NCBI GenBank assembly: GCA_963666475.2
Contig: CAXXJM010000001.1
Coordinates: forward strand, 1,984,001 to 2,048,000
Length of the DNA stretch: 64,000 nucleotides
From: JBFHIZ01 sp963666475
Lineage (GTDB): Bacteria > Bacillota > Clostridia > Lachnospirales > Lachnospiraceae
Direction of reading: 5' to 3'
In this document: positions 45,796 to 58,446 of the stretch, piece by piece
Layout of the letters: every line of letters begins with the position of its first letter
How positions within the stretch are numbered: position 1 is the stretch's first letter
Notes under the pieces: model-generated
Told to the model about the DNA's origin: nothing
Database searches by the model: none
The model's input: only the letters and a program-made list of their open reading frames with translations
Program-made: the position numbers and the translations under genes

Positions 45796-45828
45796 CAAAA
45801 AAAGACAATCAGCGTACACTGATTGTCT
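45796..45828 (-). terminator. terminator after the DHH phosphoesterase gene
   Basis: AGACAATCAG pairs perfectly with CTGATTGTCT around TGTACG... six bases, followed by seven T on the minus strand. Confidence 0.85.
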
Positions 45829-45839
45829 TATATATTGAT

Positions 45840-46760
45840 TTATGAATCCCGAAATTTCTTGATTAGTTCATCTAAAACTCGCTCTGCATCTTCGTGGGCA
45901 ATTTGACAAGTTCCTGCGTTCATATGGCCGCCACCACCATATTTCAACATCACTTCTCCAATATTTGCTTTGCTGGATTTGTTGATAATGGATTTACCCA
46001 CAGTAAAGACAGTATTTTGTTTTTGGAATCCCCATATTTCTTGGATGGAAATTGTTGTTTCTGGAAATAGCGCATACTTCACAAAACGATTTCCTGGATA
46101 AATCATTTCCTCATCTTTTAATTTGATGACAAGCACATTTCCATGAACTTCTGCATGATCTTTTATCTGTTGATAAAACTGCTCTTTATATGAGAAAAAC
46201 AAGTCTACACGTTCTTTTACATCAGGAAGTGCGAGTATTTCATCAATCGAATGTGACTTACAATAATCAATTAAATCCATCATCAAATTGTAGTTGGAAA
46301 TTCGAAACTCGCGAAAACGTCCCAATCCGGTTCGTGCATCCATCAAAAAACTAAGTAATACCCATCCTTTAGGATCCAATATTTCTTGTTCTGTAAACCA
46401 AGCCGCATCTGCTTTATCAACTGCTTCCATCATTTCATCACTGATTTCTGGAAAGCGCTCTTTTCCACCATAATAATTGTATACCACCCTTGCTGCAGAA
46501 GGCGCGTCGGGATCAATGATATGGTTATCATGCTTGCCCGTGCGAAGCGTCTCACTTAAATGATGATCAAAGGCGATCCCAATGCCTTCTACATATGGTA
46601 AATTTGTTGAAATATCGTTTTCGGAGACTTCTATGATACCATCCTGCATATCTTTTGGATGTACGAATTTAATATCATCAATTAAGTCCATTTCTTTTAA
46701 TATTACTGCACAAACAAGCCCATCAAAGTCACTTCTTGTAATCAATCTTTTTTTACTCAT
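45840..46760 (-). CDS. DHH/DHHA1 family phosphoesterase
   Basis: The product has 306 residues. The DHH domain has SDFDGLVCA, a central DHH motif in IAFDHHLSE and a metal Asp in VDKADAAW; the C-terminal DHHA1 domain ends with GGGGHMNAGTCQI. Relatives hydrolyse oligonucleotides, cyclic dinucleotides or polyphosphate; this short version without a PAS or GGDEF part is closest to NrnA- or exopolyphosphatase-like proteins. Substrate not resolved. Its neighbours are a sugar operon and a GGDEF gene. Confidence 0.87.
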   Translation of the reverse strand: MSKKRLITRSDFDGLVCAVILKEMDLIDDIKFVHPKDMQDGIIEVSENDISTNLPYVEGIGIAFDHHLSETLRTGKHDNHIIDPDAPSAARVVYNYYGGKERFPEISDEMMEAVDKADAAWFTEQEILDPKGWVLLSFLMDARTGLGRFREFRISNYNLMMDLIDYCKSHSIDEILALPDVKERVDLFFSYKEQFYQQIKDHAEVHGNVLVIKLKDEEMIYPGNRFVKYALFPETTISIQEIWGFQKQNTVFTVGKSIINKSSKANIGEVMLKYGGGGHMNAGTCQIAHEDAERVLDELIKKFRDS

Positions 46761-46895
46761 ATTTTAGACCTCCAATCTGAATCTGATACAAATTTATAGT
46801 ATCATATTATTTGACAAATTTCTATATAAGGATAAAAAATCTGTTAATTTTTCATTTCCTATATACAATTTACTTGCTTGTTTTTCAGGTTGAAG

Positions 46896-46910
46896 ATAGA
46901 CTGAGTCTAT
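46896..46910 (+). repeat. 15-bp palindrome before the diguanylate cyclase gene
   Basis: ATAGACT-G-AGTCTAT is a perfect inverted repeat, overlapped by a second dyad TGAGT...ACTCA (46902-46918), 28 nt before the start codon. Possible operator. Confidence 0.4.
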
Positions 46911-46937
46911 ATCACTCAATCTTTATGGGAGGTGTTT

Positions 46938-48040
46938 ATGAAAAAGTTCTTGAAGTTCATTGGACTAACAAAAGACGTGGATTATTACGATCGTATTTTA
47001 TATTTTCTTTTACTTTGTACAATATCGGTTGCAGCTCTTTTTATGGTCTTTTATGTCTTCTTGATTCCTTTTCCATATGCCTTAATCGCACACGCAACCT
47101 ATCTTTCTCTCAGCATTTTATTATATATCCCCTTAAAACATAAACACTATAACTTTGTTCGTTACTGTATCTTAAGTTTCCACCTTGTACAGCTTTCTCT
47201 TTCTGTATTTCTCTGGTTTCCATATGACACAGGATTCAATATTTATTATTTTATGATTCCAATGTCGGCTTTCATCGTGATGCGTTATGCAAATATCAGG
47301 CAGCGAATCTTTGCAATTGTTTCTTCATTACTCGCATCCAGTTTGTTTTTGATTAGTGAAGTCTTTCCAAATAATCACTATCTCTTTGAAACCTCCTCAT
47401 TTACCAACTCTCTTTTTACGGGTACATCACTCGCAACTATATTAATTCCTATGATCTTTATTTTTGCTATGATGGCAAGAAGTGATTATTATATAAATAA
47501 AGAGCTCAAAAATCTGGCCGACAAAGATTCCTTAACCAGATTTACAATCGTCGTATCCTATATCAAATAGGAAACGACGCATTCATCAAGGCTAAAACCG
47601 CAGATTACCGCTTTTCAATTATACTTTTTGATATTGACCATTTTAAGCGAATCAATGATCATTATGGGCATCCGGTTGGGGATGCACTCCTAAAGGAACT
47701 AACAGAATTAATCAGCAGTATTATTCGCAAAACTGATATTTTTGCTCGCTATGGTGGGGAAGAATTTTCCATCTTATTTTGTAATACAAATCATCAAGAG
47801 GCGATGATTACCGCAAGAAAAATCCAGGATACCGTCAATTCTCATATGTTCCAGATTGATGATAACTCCATTCAGATTACTATAAGTATTGGTCTCATTG
47901 AATATTCCCATGACTTTATTCACTTTGATCATATGATGAAAAGTGTAGACAATGCAATATACTATTCGAAAGAACACGGAAGAAATCAAATTCATATTGG
48001 TGGGGTTTCGTCTCCAACATTGAAAGATACCCTCACCTAA
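46938..48040 (+). pseudogene. membrane-bound diguanylate cyclase with a one-base frameshift
   Basis: The first frame starts at 46938 (GGGAGGT upstream) and gives ~165 residues with five to six membrane segments (MASE-like), then LADKDSLTR. At about 47541 the frame breaks and stops at 47570. One added T in the TTT run at 47541-47543 restores YNRRILYQIGNDAFI and the full GGDEF domain to 48040. The second part has FDIDHFKRINDHYGHPVGD, inhibitory site RKTD and active site ARYGGEEF, all intact. So the gene would make cyclic di-GMP if in frame. The break may be a real recent mutation, a slippage site or a sequencing error. Confidence 0.85.
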
Positions 48041-48068
48041 AAAAGTTATAATTTTATGTTATTACAAT

Positions 48069-48110
48069 AAAAAAGTCTCAAATCCAGGTTCAAGGATTTG
48101 AGACTTTTTT
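48069..48110. terminator. bidirectional terminator between the GGDEF gene and the rRNA/tRNA operon
   Basis: AAAAGTCTCAAATCC pairs with GGATTTGAGACTTTT with T-tracts on both sides. It ends the GGDEF transcript on the plus strand and the rRNA operon on the minus strand. Confidence 0.9.
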
Positions 48111-48112
48111 AG

Positions 48113-48183
48113 AGGCGCCAACCAGATTTGAACTGGTGATAGAGGTGTTGCAGACCTTTGCCTTACCACTTGGCTATGGCGCC
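48113..48183 (-). tRNA. tRNA-Cys (anticodon GCA)
   Basis: A 71-nt cloverleaf with acceptor GGCGCC paired to GGCGCC, anticodon loop CTGCAAC, T-arm GTTCAAATC and discriminator U, as usual for tRNA-Cys. Last gene of the rRNA operon. Confidence 0.93.
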
Positions 48184-48249
48184 GTATTATGATGACAATA
48201 ACGAGGCCCTCACCTAGTGATTATACCTTATGTTATTATCATTTTCAAG

Positions 48250-48321
48250 TGACTCCTACGGGAATCGAACCCGTGTTACCGCCGTGAAAGGGCGATGTCT
48301 TGACCGCTTGACCAAGGAGCC
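48250..48321 (-). tRNA. tRNA-Glu (anticodon TTC)
   Basis: A 72-nt cloverleaf, acceptor GGCTCCT with AGGAGTC (one G-U), anticodon loop CTTTCAC, T-arm GGTTCGATTCC. Confidence 0.93.
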
Positions 48322-48376
48322 ATAGTCTCGACTCTGTCGAGCTATTGGAAGTTTTTTCTCTCTTTCGAAAGAATAA

Positions 48377-48448
48377 CTCCCCGAGTAGGATTCGAACCTA
48401 CGACCCTTCGGTTAACAGCCGAATGCTCTACCGCTGAGCTATCGAGGA
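48377..48448 (-). tRNA. tRNA-Asn (anticodon GTT)
   Basis: A 72-nt cloverleaf, acceptor TCCTCGA with TCGGGGA (one G-U), anticodon loop CTGTTAA, T-arm GGTTCGAATCC, discriminator G. Confidence 0.93.
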
Positions 48449-48481
48449 TTATTGTGCTTATAGTATACATACTTTTTTTAC

Positions 48482-48528
48482 ACTTTGAGTATGTATTTAA
48501 TACTTTGAGTATGTATTTAATACTTTGT
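48482..48528. repeat. 20-bp tandem duplication between 23S rRNA and tRNA-Asn
   Basis: ACTTTGAGTATGTATTTAAT occurs at 48482-48501 and again at 48502-48521, followed by a third partial copy ACTTTG. It lies just outside the 23S processing stem. Confidence 0.8.
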
Positions 48529-48553
48529 ACACTCAAAACCGAATAGAAATGAA
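48527..48553 (-). other. 3' strand of the 23S rRNA processing stem
   Basis: This segment is complementary, over about 25 positions with few mismatches, to 51876-51904 on the other side of the 23S gene (shared core CCGAATAGA). The two would form the long precursor stem cut by RNase III. Confidence 0.75.
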
Positions 48554-48618
48554 TTCTTCTGACTAGTTGATCTTTCCAACATCACGTATGTTGTCATACG
48601 CTTTTTCCTAAACCGTTA

Positions 48619-51505
<2,887 letters not shown>

Positions 51506-51875
51506 TAAAACTTAAGAAGCGTTTATCGAAGTTCTTCATAAACCTTGTAGAATGGTTACATTCTTTTGAGGTTTTTGAAGGGGTTCGGTAAGCATTTACG
51601 AAGTAAAGGCGCTTATCGACGGGAGTCGATAAGATATGCTTATTGATATTCATCAATAAGATAACCGCTTCTTGTGCTTGCCATCCAGCTTCGGTATCTT
51701 CTAAGCTCGTCCCATAGCGTTGGGACTTGGTTTAGTTATTTTAAAGAGTTAAATCTCTGTTTCGAGTATTTCTACTCATTTGTGTTTCTTATTTTATATC
51801 ACACTCTCATGTGATATCCTCGGATGTCTTCTTATCTATTTGAAGTATTTCTACTTCTTATATCTAATCAGATAT
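51506..51875 (-). other. spacer between tRNA-Ala and 23S with tandem stem-loops
   Basis: Several perfect or near-perfect hairpins follow each other: GTTTAT...ATAAAC (51521-51543), CTTATCGAC/GTCGATAAG (51612-51633), CTTATTGAT/ATCAATAAG (51639-51660), GAGTA/TACTC near 51764, ATATCAC/GTGATAT near 51795-51816, GAAGTA/TACTTC near 51842-51857 and ATATC/GATAT near 51860-51875. No gene is seen. Confidence 0.6.
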
Positions 51876-51904
51876 TTCATTTCTCTATTCGGTTTTCAAT
51901 GTAC
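51876..51904 (-). other. 5' strand of the 23S rRNA processing stem
   Basis: Pairs with 48527-48553 across the 23S gene. It lies directly after the tRNA-Ala 3' end in transcript order. Confidence 0.75.
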
Positions 51905-51929
51905 AATCGTCGATCATTCAATCGACTAG

Positions 51930-52002
51930 TGGAGACGGAGAGATTCGAACTCTTGACCCCCTGCTTGCAAGGCAGGTGCTCTCCCAGCTGAGCTACGCCC
52001 CC
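51930..52002 (-). tRNA. tRNA-Ala (anticodon TGC)
   Basis: A 73-nt cloverleaf, acceptor GGGGGCG with CGTCTCC (two G-U), D-arm GCTCAGCTGGGAGAGC, anticodon loop CTTGCAA, T-arm AGTTCGAATCT. In the rRNA spacer. Confidence 0.95.
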
Positions 52003-52065
52003 GGATTGTGTCGTCTTATGTTGTTTTTGTAATGCTTTCTTGTACAGAGCTGTTCTTCTCTGTAG

Positions 52066-52139
<74 letters not shown>

Positions 52140-52210
52140 ATAGTATTGTCTCGCTTTCGCGTTTCATACTAATAAGTGTCTTACGAATCTTTCAAAGATT
52201 TTTTATAAAA

Positions 52211-52325
52211 CTGGCAGCCACCTACTTTCCCATGTCGTCTCCAACATAGTATCATCGGCCGCTTAAGTCTTTACCATCGTGTTCGGGATGGGAACGGGTG
52301 TTGTCCCTAAGCGCATCGCCACCAG
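52211..52325 (-). rRNA. 5S ribosomal RNA, located between 16S and tRNA-Ile
   Basis: A 115-nt molecule starting CTGGTGGCGATG and ending GTAGGTGGCTGCCAG, with the conserved CCCGTTCCCATCCCGAACACG block. The terminal stem closes. Its place between 16S and 23S is unusual; no second 5S follows the 23S. Confidence 0.93.
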
Positions 52326-52352
52326 TATTTTTTTGTTTGGAGTACTCAATTC

Positions 52353-52430
52353 CTCGTGCATGTTTCATGCTCGTGCATGTTCTCTTGCTCGTGCATGTTT
52401 CATGCTCGTGCATGTTCTCTTGCTCGTGCA
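52353..52430. repeat. tandem 35-bp repeat in the 16S-5S spacer
   Basis: A 17-bp unit (CTCGTGCATGTTTCATG) and an 18-bp unit (CTCGTGCATGTTCTCTTG) alternate twice, 52353-52369, 52370-52387, 52388-52404 and 52405-52422, then a partial copy CTCGTGCA. It is in the transcribed rRNA spacer. Confidence 0.9.
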
Positions 52431-52565
52431 AGGCTGTCCCCATTCGCTTCACTTTCGTTTCGCTCATGTGTTCATCCTCTTATAAGTCCATCCTGCTTTT
52501 TGCACTCGACCAAGAATGAATTCTTGTCGATTCCAAAACCAGTCTGGTCTTGCACTCGGGATTTT

Positions 52566-52590
52566 AATCCCCAAATAGTAATGCATCCTT
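52566..52590 (-). other. 3' strand of the 16S rRNA processing stem
   Basis: AAATAGTAATGCA (52573-52585) is the exact complement of 54369-54381 across the 16S gene, with further imperfect pairing on both sides. Confidence 0.75.
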
Positions 52591-52598
52591 TACTTCTT

Positions 52599-54146
<1,548 letters not shown>

Positions 54147-54627
54147 TAGTTTTTTCCTCAGTCAAAATCAACATCTAGCTAATTTTTTCCGTTGTCTTGG
54201 TTCGCCTTTCGACTTGCCAAAACATTTACTGTTTTTGTTTGGATTGTTCGAATCGTTTCCGATTCGGTTCTTAAAAATATTTGTCAAAGTAATTTCTTAC
54301 TTCGTCTTCTCTTTCGAGAAGTTTTGCTACAGCTATACTGCAGCTTTCTTCAAATGAATTTTCAAGGTTGCATTACTATTTAGGAATCAAATCTTTGGTT
54401 GCTGCCAAAGTCTTTAGAAGCTCTTTCGAACTTCGTCACGAGTCTAATTCTCGTGGTGTTCGTCCTGGTTTAAAAGGACTTACACTCCTAAAAAAATAGT
54501 CTTCTATTGTTGAATTACTTCATGTTTCCGAAACAATTCTTAGCTTTCTATTTTTCCATTTCAAGGTTCAATGTGATTAATATCACCGTTTCGTTTGTGT
54601 CGCTCACTTGTTGCGTGCGACTTTTAT
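54147..54627 (-). other. rRNA operon leader with 16S processing strand
   Basis: About 480 nt from promoter to 16S with no coding capacity. It contains the 5' strand of the 16S processing stem (54363-54387) and hairpins such as CGAATCG-TTTC-CGATTCG (54249-54266) and CACGAG...CTCGTG near 54436-54455. I did not find a clear boxA. Confidence 0.65.
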
Positions 54628-54656
54628 ATAGTATCAGAACCACCACTTACTGTCAA
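54628..54656 (-). promoter_or_regulatory. rRNA operon promoter
   Basis: Perfect TTGACA (54656-54651), 17-nt spacer and TACTAT (54633-54628) on the minus strand. The SRP RNA promoter at 60520-60548 has the same two hexamers and spacing. Confidence 0.85.
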
Positions 54657-54725
54657 CAACTTTTTTACATTTTTTTTACTTTTTTATTTCTCGTTTTATT
54701 TTCTTTGTATTTCCTTATAAAATCG

Positions 54726-55217
54726 TTATTTCACAAAATATTGTACAATCACATTAACATTATATAAATAGTGTAAAAATGCATTCTCACTTACTTGGGT
54801 AATGAAAAATTGACTGACTGCATTATCTTCAAAGAAAATCATCACGGTCATTGCTACCCAGATAAACACAACACCTTCTACCAATCCGACCAAAATTCCA
54901 GATAGCTTATTTATAATAGATAAAACCGGTAATTTAACAACGGATTTTGTTAGCTTTACAACAAGAGTTCCTATCTTTGTGGCAATTCCTACTATAAAAA
55001 GCAACACAAGAATAAAGATCACACTCATATATTGACCATCAAAAAAGTCTTTTACTCCCGTTACAAGTAGTAGCAGCACCCCCACTAGAGCTACCAGCGA
55101 GACCAAGGAAACGATTTCCTGGACCAACCCCAGTTTCCATCCTTTTATTGCGGCAGCTATCAATATGACAATCGCTAAAATCATGGTTACATTAATTCCT
55201 AAATTTGCATACTCCAT
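54726..55217 (-). CDS. CvpA family membrane protein
   Basis: The product has 163 residues from the ATG at 55217, preceded by GGGAG. Four membrane segments; the GWKLGLVQEIVSLVSLV stretch near residue 25 and the KLSGILVGLVEGVVFIW block are typical of CvpA. Relatives affect colicin V production in E. coli and envelope homeostasis elsewhere; the molecular role is unclear. It follows the DUF5711 gene, overlapping its C-terminal region closely (stop of DUF5711 at 55241). Confidence 0.83.
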   Translation of the reverse strand: MEYANLGINVTMILAIVILIAAAIKGWKLGLVQEIVSLVSLVALVGVLLLLVTGVKDFFDGQYMSVIFILVLLFIVGIATKIGTLVVKLTKSVVKLPVLSIINKLSGILVGLVEGVVFIWVAMTVMIFFEDNAVSQFFITQVSENAFLHYLYNVNVIVQYFVK

Positions 55218-55240
55218 ACTTACTCCCATCTGCGTTCTAA

Positions 55241-56434
55241 TCACTCTAAAGTGAACTGATAAATTTTATCAGTTGTTAACATGGTTCCTTTTGCCTTGCC
55301 ATCGATCATTTTCATTTGAATAATTGGCTCTTCAAATGTCGCCTCGAATTTGAGAACATCATTCATAGAATAAATCTCACATTGCTGCTCATTATATATA
55401 ATAAATTCATTATCATGAAATAAGATTCCTTTATAGGACATATCGAAATCGTGAGTACATACCATACCATCTACATCAAATATTTGAAGTTGGTATGCTC
55501 CTTCCACAGAATCTGCTGCCAAAACAACTCCGATATATTCTTTTCCTGAAAACACACTCAAAATTTCCTGATTAAACGTTGTCTGAAAAACTTCTTCCGG
55601 AATCTGTGCAGATTGATAACTCATCAGTGCACCATACCCCACAGCGAAACTAAGCTCCGAGTTAGCAAATCTCAGGTATGGAATTATTTTTGCAGAGGTA
55701 TTATAAGTATAAGAACTAACCAAGTTGTTTGGTCGCTCGCTTCCCACACTAGAAAAATTAAAAAAAGCAACATTAGATTGATAGTCCCCAATCTCTGGCA
55801 TGAGATAGGAAACGGCAACCAAGGTACCATTATTGGAAATATCAATGGATATCGGATATCCACTTTTTTCCATTGTGGTTTTAAAATCAGCAACCTTCTC
55901 TCCCGTCTGATTGTACAGATAGATCCAGGTTACATCATTGTCTTTTAGTGTCGCTGCCACATATCCGTTTTCAGAAACACATATATTGGTGATCGGAAGA
56001 CCCGTCGAAAAATTCCCGATGATTTCTTCGTCATTCATGATATAGACATCATTTCCATTGTACTCACCGATAGCAACAAAATTTTCACAAATATCAACAA
56101 TAGGTTTTTGCATCTGAAACGTCTGATTCCAGATTTGCTTTCCATTCAAATCAACACACTTTGCGCCGTCCATACTATAGGTAAATATCATATCACCCAA
56201 AAAAGAAACTTTTGACTGGTCCGTTACAGACCAGTCAACTTCTGAGTAAATATTATAAGTTGTATAAATTCGATTATTTAACCAAATAATTACAGCAATT
56301 ACAATACAAACCGTAATCACCAAGAAAGAAATTAATCTTGATGCTTTAAACAGTCGATGCCATGCGATTTTTTTATTGTAATTTTTTTGATTCGCTACCG
56401 GTCTTCGGGACGAAAAATCTCTTATTTCAGCCAA
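55241..56434 (-). CDS. DUF5711 family protein (membrane-anchored beta-propeller-like)
   Basis: The product has 397 residues. It starts at TTG 56434, ten bases after GGAGA; no in-frame ATG fits. One membrane segment lies near residues 34-54, preceded by a basic cytoplasmic tail. The rest is extracytoplasmic beta-rich sequence with repeating blade-like units (SENGYVAATLKDNDVTWIYLYNQTGE). The family is common in Lachnospiraceae next to cvpA; function unknown. Confidence 0.8.
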   Translation of the reverse strand: MAEIRDFSSRRPVANQKNYNKKIAWHRLFKASRLISFLVITVCIVIAVIIWLNNRIYTTYNIYSEVDWSVTDQSKVSFLGDMIFTYSMDGAKCVDLNGKQIWNQTFQMQKPIVDICENFVAIGEYNGNDVYIMNDEEIIGNFSTGLPITNICVSENGYVAATLKDNDVTWIYLYNQTGEKVADFKTTMEKSGYPISIDISNNGTLVAVSYLMPEIGDYQSNVAFFNFSSVGSERPNNLVSSYTYNTSAKIIPYLRFANSELSFAVGYGALMSYQSAQIPEEVFQTTFNQEILSVFSGKEYIGVVLAADSVEGAYQLQIFDVDGMVCTHDFDMSYKGILFHDNEFIIYNEQQCEIYSMNDVLKFEATFEEPIIQMKMIDGKAKGTMLTTDKIYQFTLE

Positions 56435-56450
56435 TTCATTCTCCTATAAA

Positions 56451-57452
56451 CTATACAAATTTATAAATTGTTTTTGTAGTATATTGTTTTTCTGGCCCTG
56501 TAATCGCAGATGGAAAACTTTCTACATTAATTGCATTTGGATAATACTGTGTCTCAAAACAAACTGCATGTCTTTTCCCATAGGTTGCTCCAGCTTTTCC
56601 CAAACCTTCTGAAATAAAGTTTCCAGCATAAAATTGCATACCAGGCAAATCGGTATAAATCTCCATTTTTCTGCCTGAACTTGTATCTGACAACGCACCT
56701 ACAAATCTCATACCAGTGTTTTGATCTCTAAGTACATAATTGTGGTCATACCCACCAGTTAGTTGTAGTTGTTTCACATCTTCTTCGATACGATCAAGAA
56801 TTCTCTTGCTCTCGCGAAAATCAAATGGAGTATTTTCTACATCCAGTAATCTTCCAGTAGGAATTGCTCCCTCACGTACCTCAGTAATTGCATCCGAAAG
56901 AATTTGTGTATGATGCGTTTCAATAAGTCCTGAATCATGACCTGCAAGGTTAAAATACGTATGGTTTGTAAGGTTGACCCAGGTATCTTGATCTGATGTC
57001 ACTTCATATAAAATTCCCAGTTCGTTCTCATCTGTCAACGAATACGTGATTGTCACTTGTTTATTTCCAGGTGAACCTGCAATGTCTCCATCTTTGTCAA
57101 GATAAGTACAAATCAATGTTCCAGCTTCTTCTTTTACGTCAAAATAGCACTTGTGATATCCCTTTTCAAAATCCGAATGAAGATTGTTTCCATTTTCATT
57201 CTTTGGCAATTGATAGGTATTCCCGTTAAGATGGTATACTCCATCCTCTGTACGATTTGCAACAGGACCTATAGCTGCACCAAAAAAACATGCATTATCT
57301 TCATAGGCATCAAAATCATCATAGCCCAATACAACATCTGTTAGGTTTCCATTTGCATCTGGTACAAATAAAGACTGAATAATTGCTCCATAGTTTAGGA
57401 TCCAAACTTTCATCCCGTTTTTGTTTTCTAGTGAATATAATTTCTTTTCCAT
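56451..57452 (-). CDS. galM: aldose 1-epimerase
   Basis: The product has 333 residues. It interconverts alpha and beta anomers of aldohexoses. Motifs include LNYGAIIQSLFVPD at the start, the arginine in VANRTEDGVYHLNG, the catalytic His in VNLTNHTYFNLAG, GGYDHNYVLR and the C-terminal catalytic Glu in VCFETQYYPNAIN. GGAGG precedes the ATG. It starts 20 nt downstream of recR, but the gene order gives no sugar context here. Confidence 0.95.
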   Translation of the reverse strand: MEKKLYSLENKNGMKVWILNYGAIIQSLFVPDANGNLTDVVLGYDDFDAYEDNACFFGAAIGPVANRTEDGVYHLNGNTYQLPKNENGNNLHSDFEKGYHKCYFDVKEEAGTLICTYLDKDGDIAGSPGNKQVTITYSLTDENELGILYEVTSDQDTWVNLTNHTYFNLAGHDSGLIETHHTQILSDAITEVREGAIPTGRLLDVENTPFDFRESKRILDRIEEDVKQLQLTGGYDHNYVLRDQNTGMRFVGALSDTSSGRKMEIYTDLPGMQFYAGNFISEGLGKAGATYGKRHAVCFETQYYPNAINVESFPSAITGPEKQYTTKTIYKFV

Positions 57453-57472
57453 GCTTCCTCCATATAATGTGC

Positions 57473-58069
57473 TTATAACTGAATTCTTCCTTCTAATGCA
57501 CGAAGTAAAGTTACCTCATCGATATATTCCAAATCTCCACCAACAGGAACCCCACTTGCTATTCTGGATACTTTTATTCCAGCAGATTTAATCATTTTAC
57601 TGATATACATTGCAGTGGTTTCTCCCTCAAGACTTGAGTTCGTCGCAATAATTACTTCATCTACATCTTTTTGCAGTCTGGTCATCAACTCTTTTAAACG
57701 AATATCCCCCGGTCCAATTCCCAGCATTGGAGAAATTGCACCATGAAGAACGTGATAAACTCCATCATACTTTCCGGTCTTTTCGTATGCTGCAAGATCC
57801 CTGGTGGTCTCGACCACCATGATTACTTTCTCGTTTCTTTTTGGATTTGAGCAAATTGGACAAATTTCCTGATCTGTCAGGGTATAGCATTTCTCACAGT
57901 AGCGGACATTTTTCCTGGCATCAACCACTGCTTTTGCAAATCTTTCAACCGATTCCTCTGGTTGATTGATCAAGTAAAATGCAAGTCTCTGCGCGGATTT
58001 CGCACCAATTCCAGGTAAACTAGAAAGCTCCTCTATTAATTTATTGATACGTCCACTATATAAATCCAT
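57473..58069 (-). CDS. recR: recombination protein RecR
   Basis: The product has 198 residues. The helix-hairpin-helix LSSLPGIGAKSAQRLAF, the four-Cys zinc finger (CEKCYTLTDQEICPIC) and the Toprim domain (VMVVETTRDLAAYE) are in order. It loads RecA with RecF/RecO in gap repair. The ATG at 58069 overlaps the ybaB stop by one base. The dnaX-ybaB-recR order is widely conserved. Confidence 0.97.
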   Translation of the reverse strand: MDLYSGRINKLIEELSSLPGIGAKSAQRLAFYLINQPEESVERFAKAVVDARKNVRYCEKCYTLTDQEICPICSNPKRNEKVIMVVETTRDLAAYEKTGKYDGVYHVLHGAISPMLGIGPGDIRLKELMTRLQKDVDEVIIATNSSLEGETTAMYISKMIKSAGIKVSRIASGVPVGGDLEYIDEVTLLRALEGRIQL

Positions 58070-58416
58070 TAGAAAGGAAATCCTCCTCCAAGTCCACCAG
58101 TCATTTTACCCATGGATTCTGCACTTTCCGCTTCTACTTGTCGAAGTGCCTCATTGGTAGCTGCAACAATTAAATCCTGTAACATTTCAATATCATCTGG
58201 ATCCACAACATCTTTATCTAGTTTTACTTGTAGTACTTCTTTTTTCCCAGATACAATCACTTCCACTGCACCACCACCTGCTTTGGCTGAAAACTCTTTG
58301 GTTTCGAGTTCTTTTTGACTCTCCTCCATTTGACGTTGCATTCTTTGTGCCTGTTTCATTAAATTATTCATATTGCCCGGCATTTGTCCTCCAGGAAATC
58401 CACCTCTTTTTGCCAT
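58069..58416 (-). CDS. nucleoid-associated protein YbaB/EbfC family
   Basis: The product has 115 residues: a Gly/Met/Gln-rich start (GGFPGGQMPGNMNNLMKQAQRMQRQM), the core KAGGGAVEVIVSGKKEVLQVKLD and an MTGGLGGGFPF tail. It binds DNA as a dimer. Position between dnaX and recR is the conserved one. Confidence 0.95.
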   Translation of the reverse strand: MAKRGGFPGGQMPGNMNNLMKQAQRMQRQMEESQKELETKEFSAKAGGGAVEVIVSGKKEVLQVKLDKDVVDPDDIEMLQDLIVAATNEALRQVEAESAESMGKMTGGLGGGFPF

Positions 58417-58446
58417 TTTAATTCCTCCTTGTATATGCTTTCATTA

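Noticed and set aside
46811..47143. 110-codon plus frame overlapping the diguanylate cyclase gene
   Set aside because: The frame at 46938 has a strong SD and clear membrane-domain sequence; the other frame is its shadow.
48342..48536. 64-codon minus frame near tRNA-Asn
   Set aside because: It runs through the tRNA-Asn gene and the tandem repeat and has no SD.
52353..52430. Possible CRISPR array
   Set aside because: The repeats are directly adjacent without unique spacers, and no cas gene is in the window. It is a tandem repeat in the rRNA spacer.
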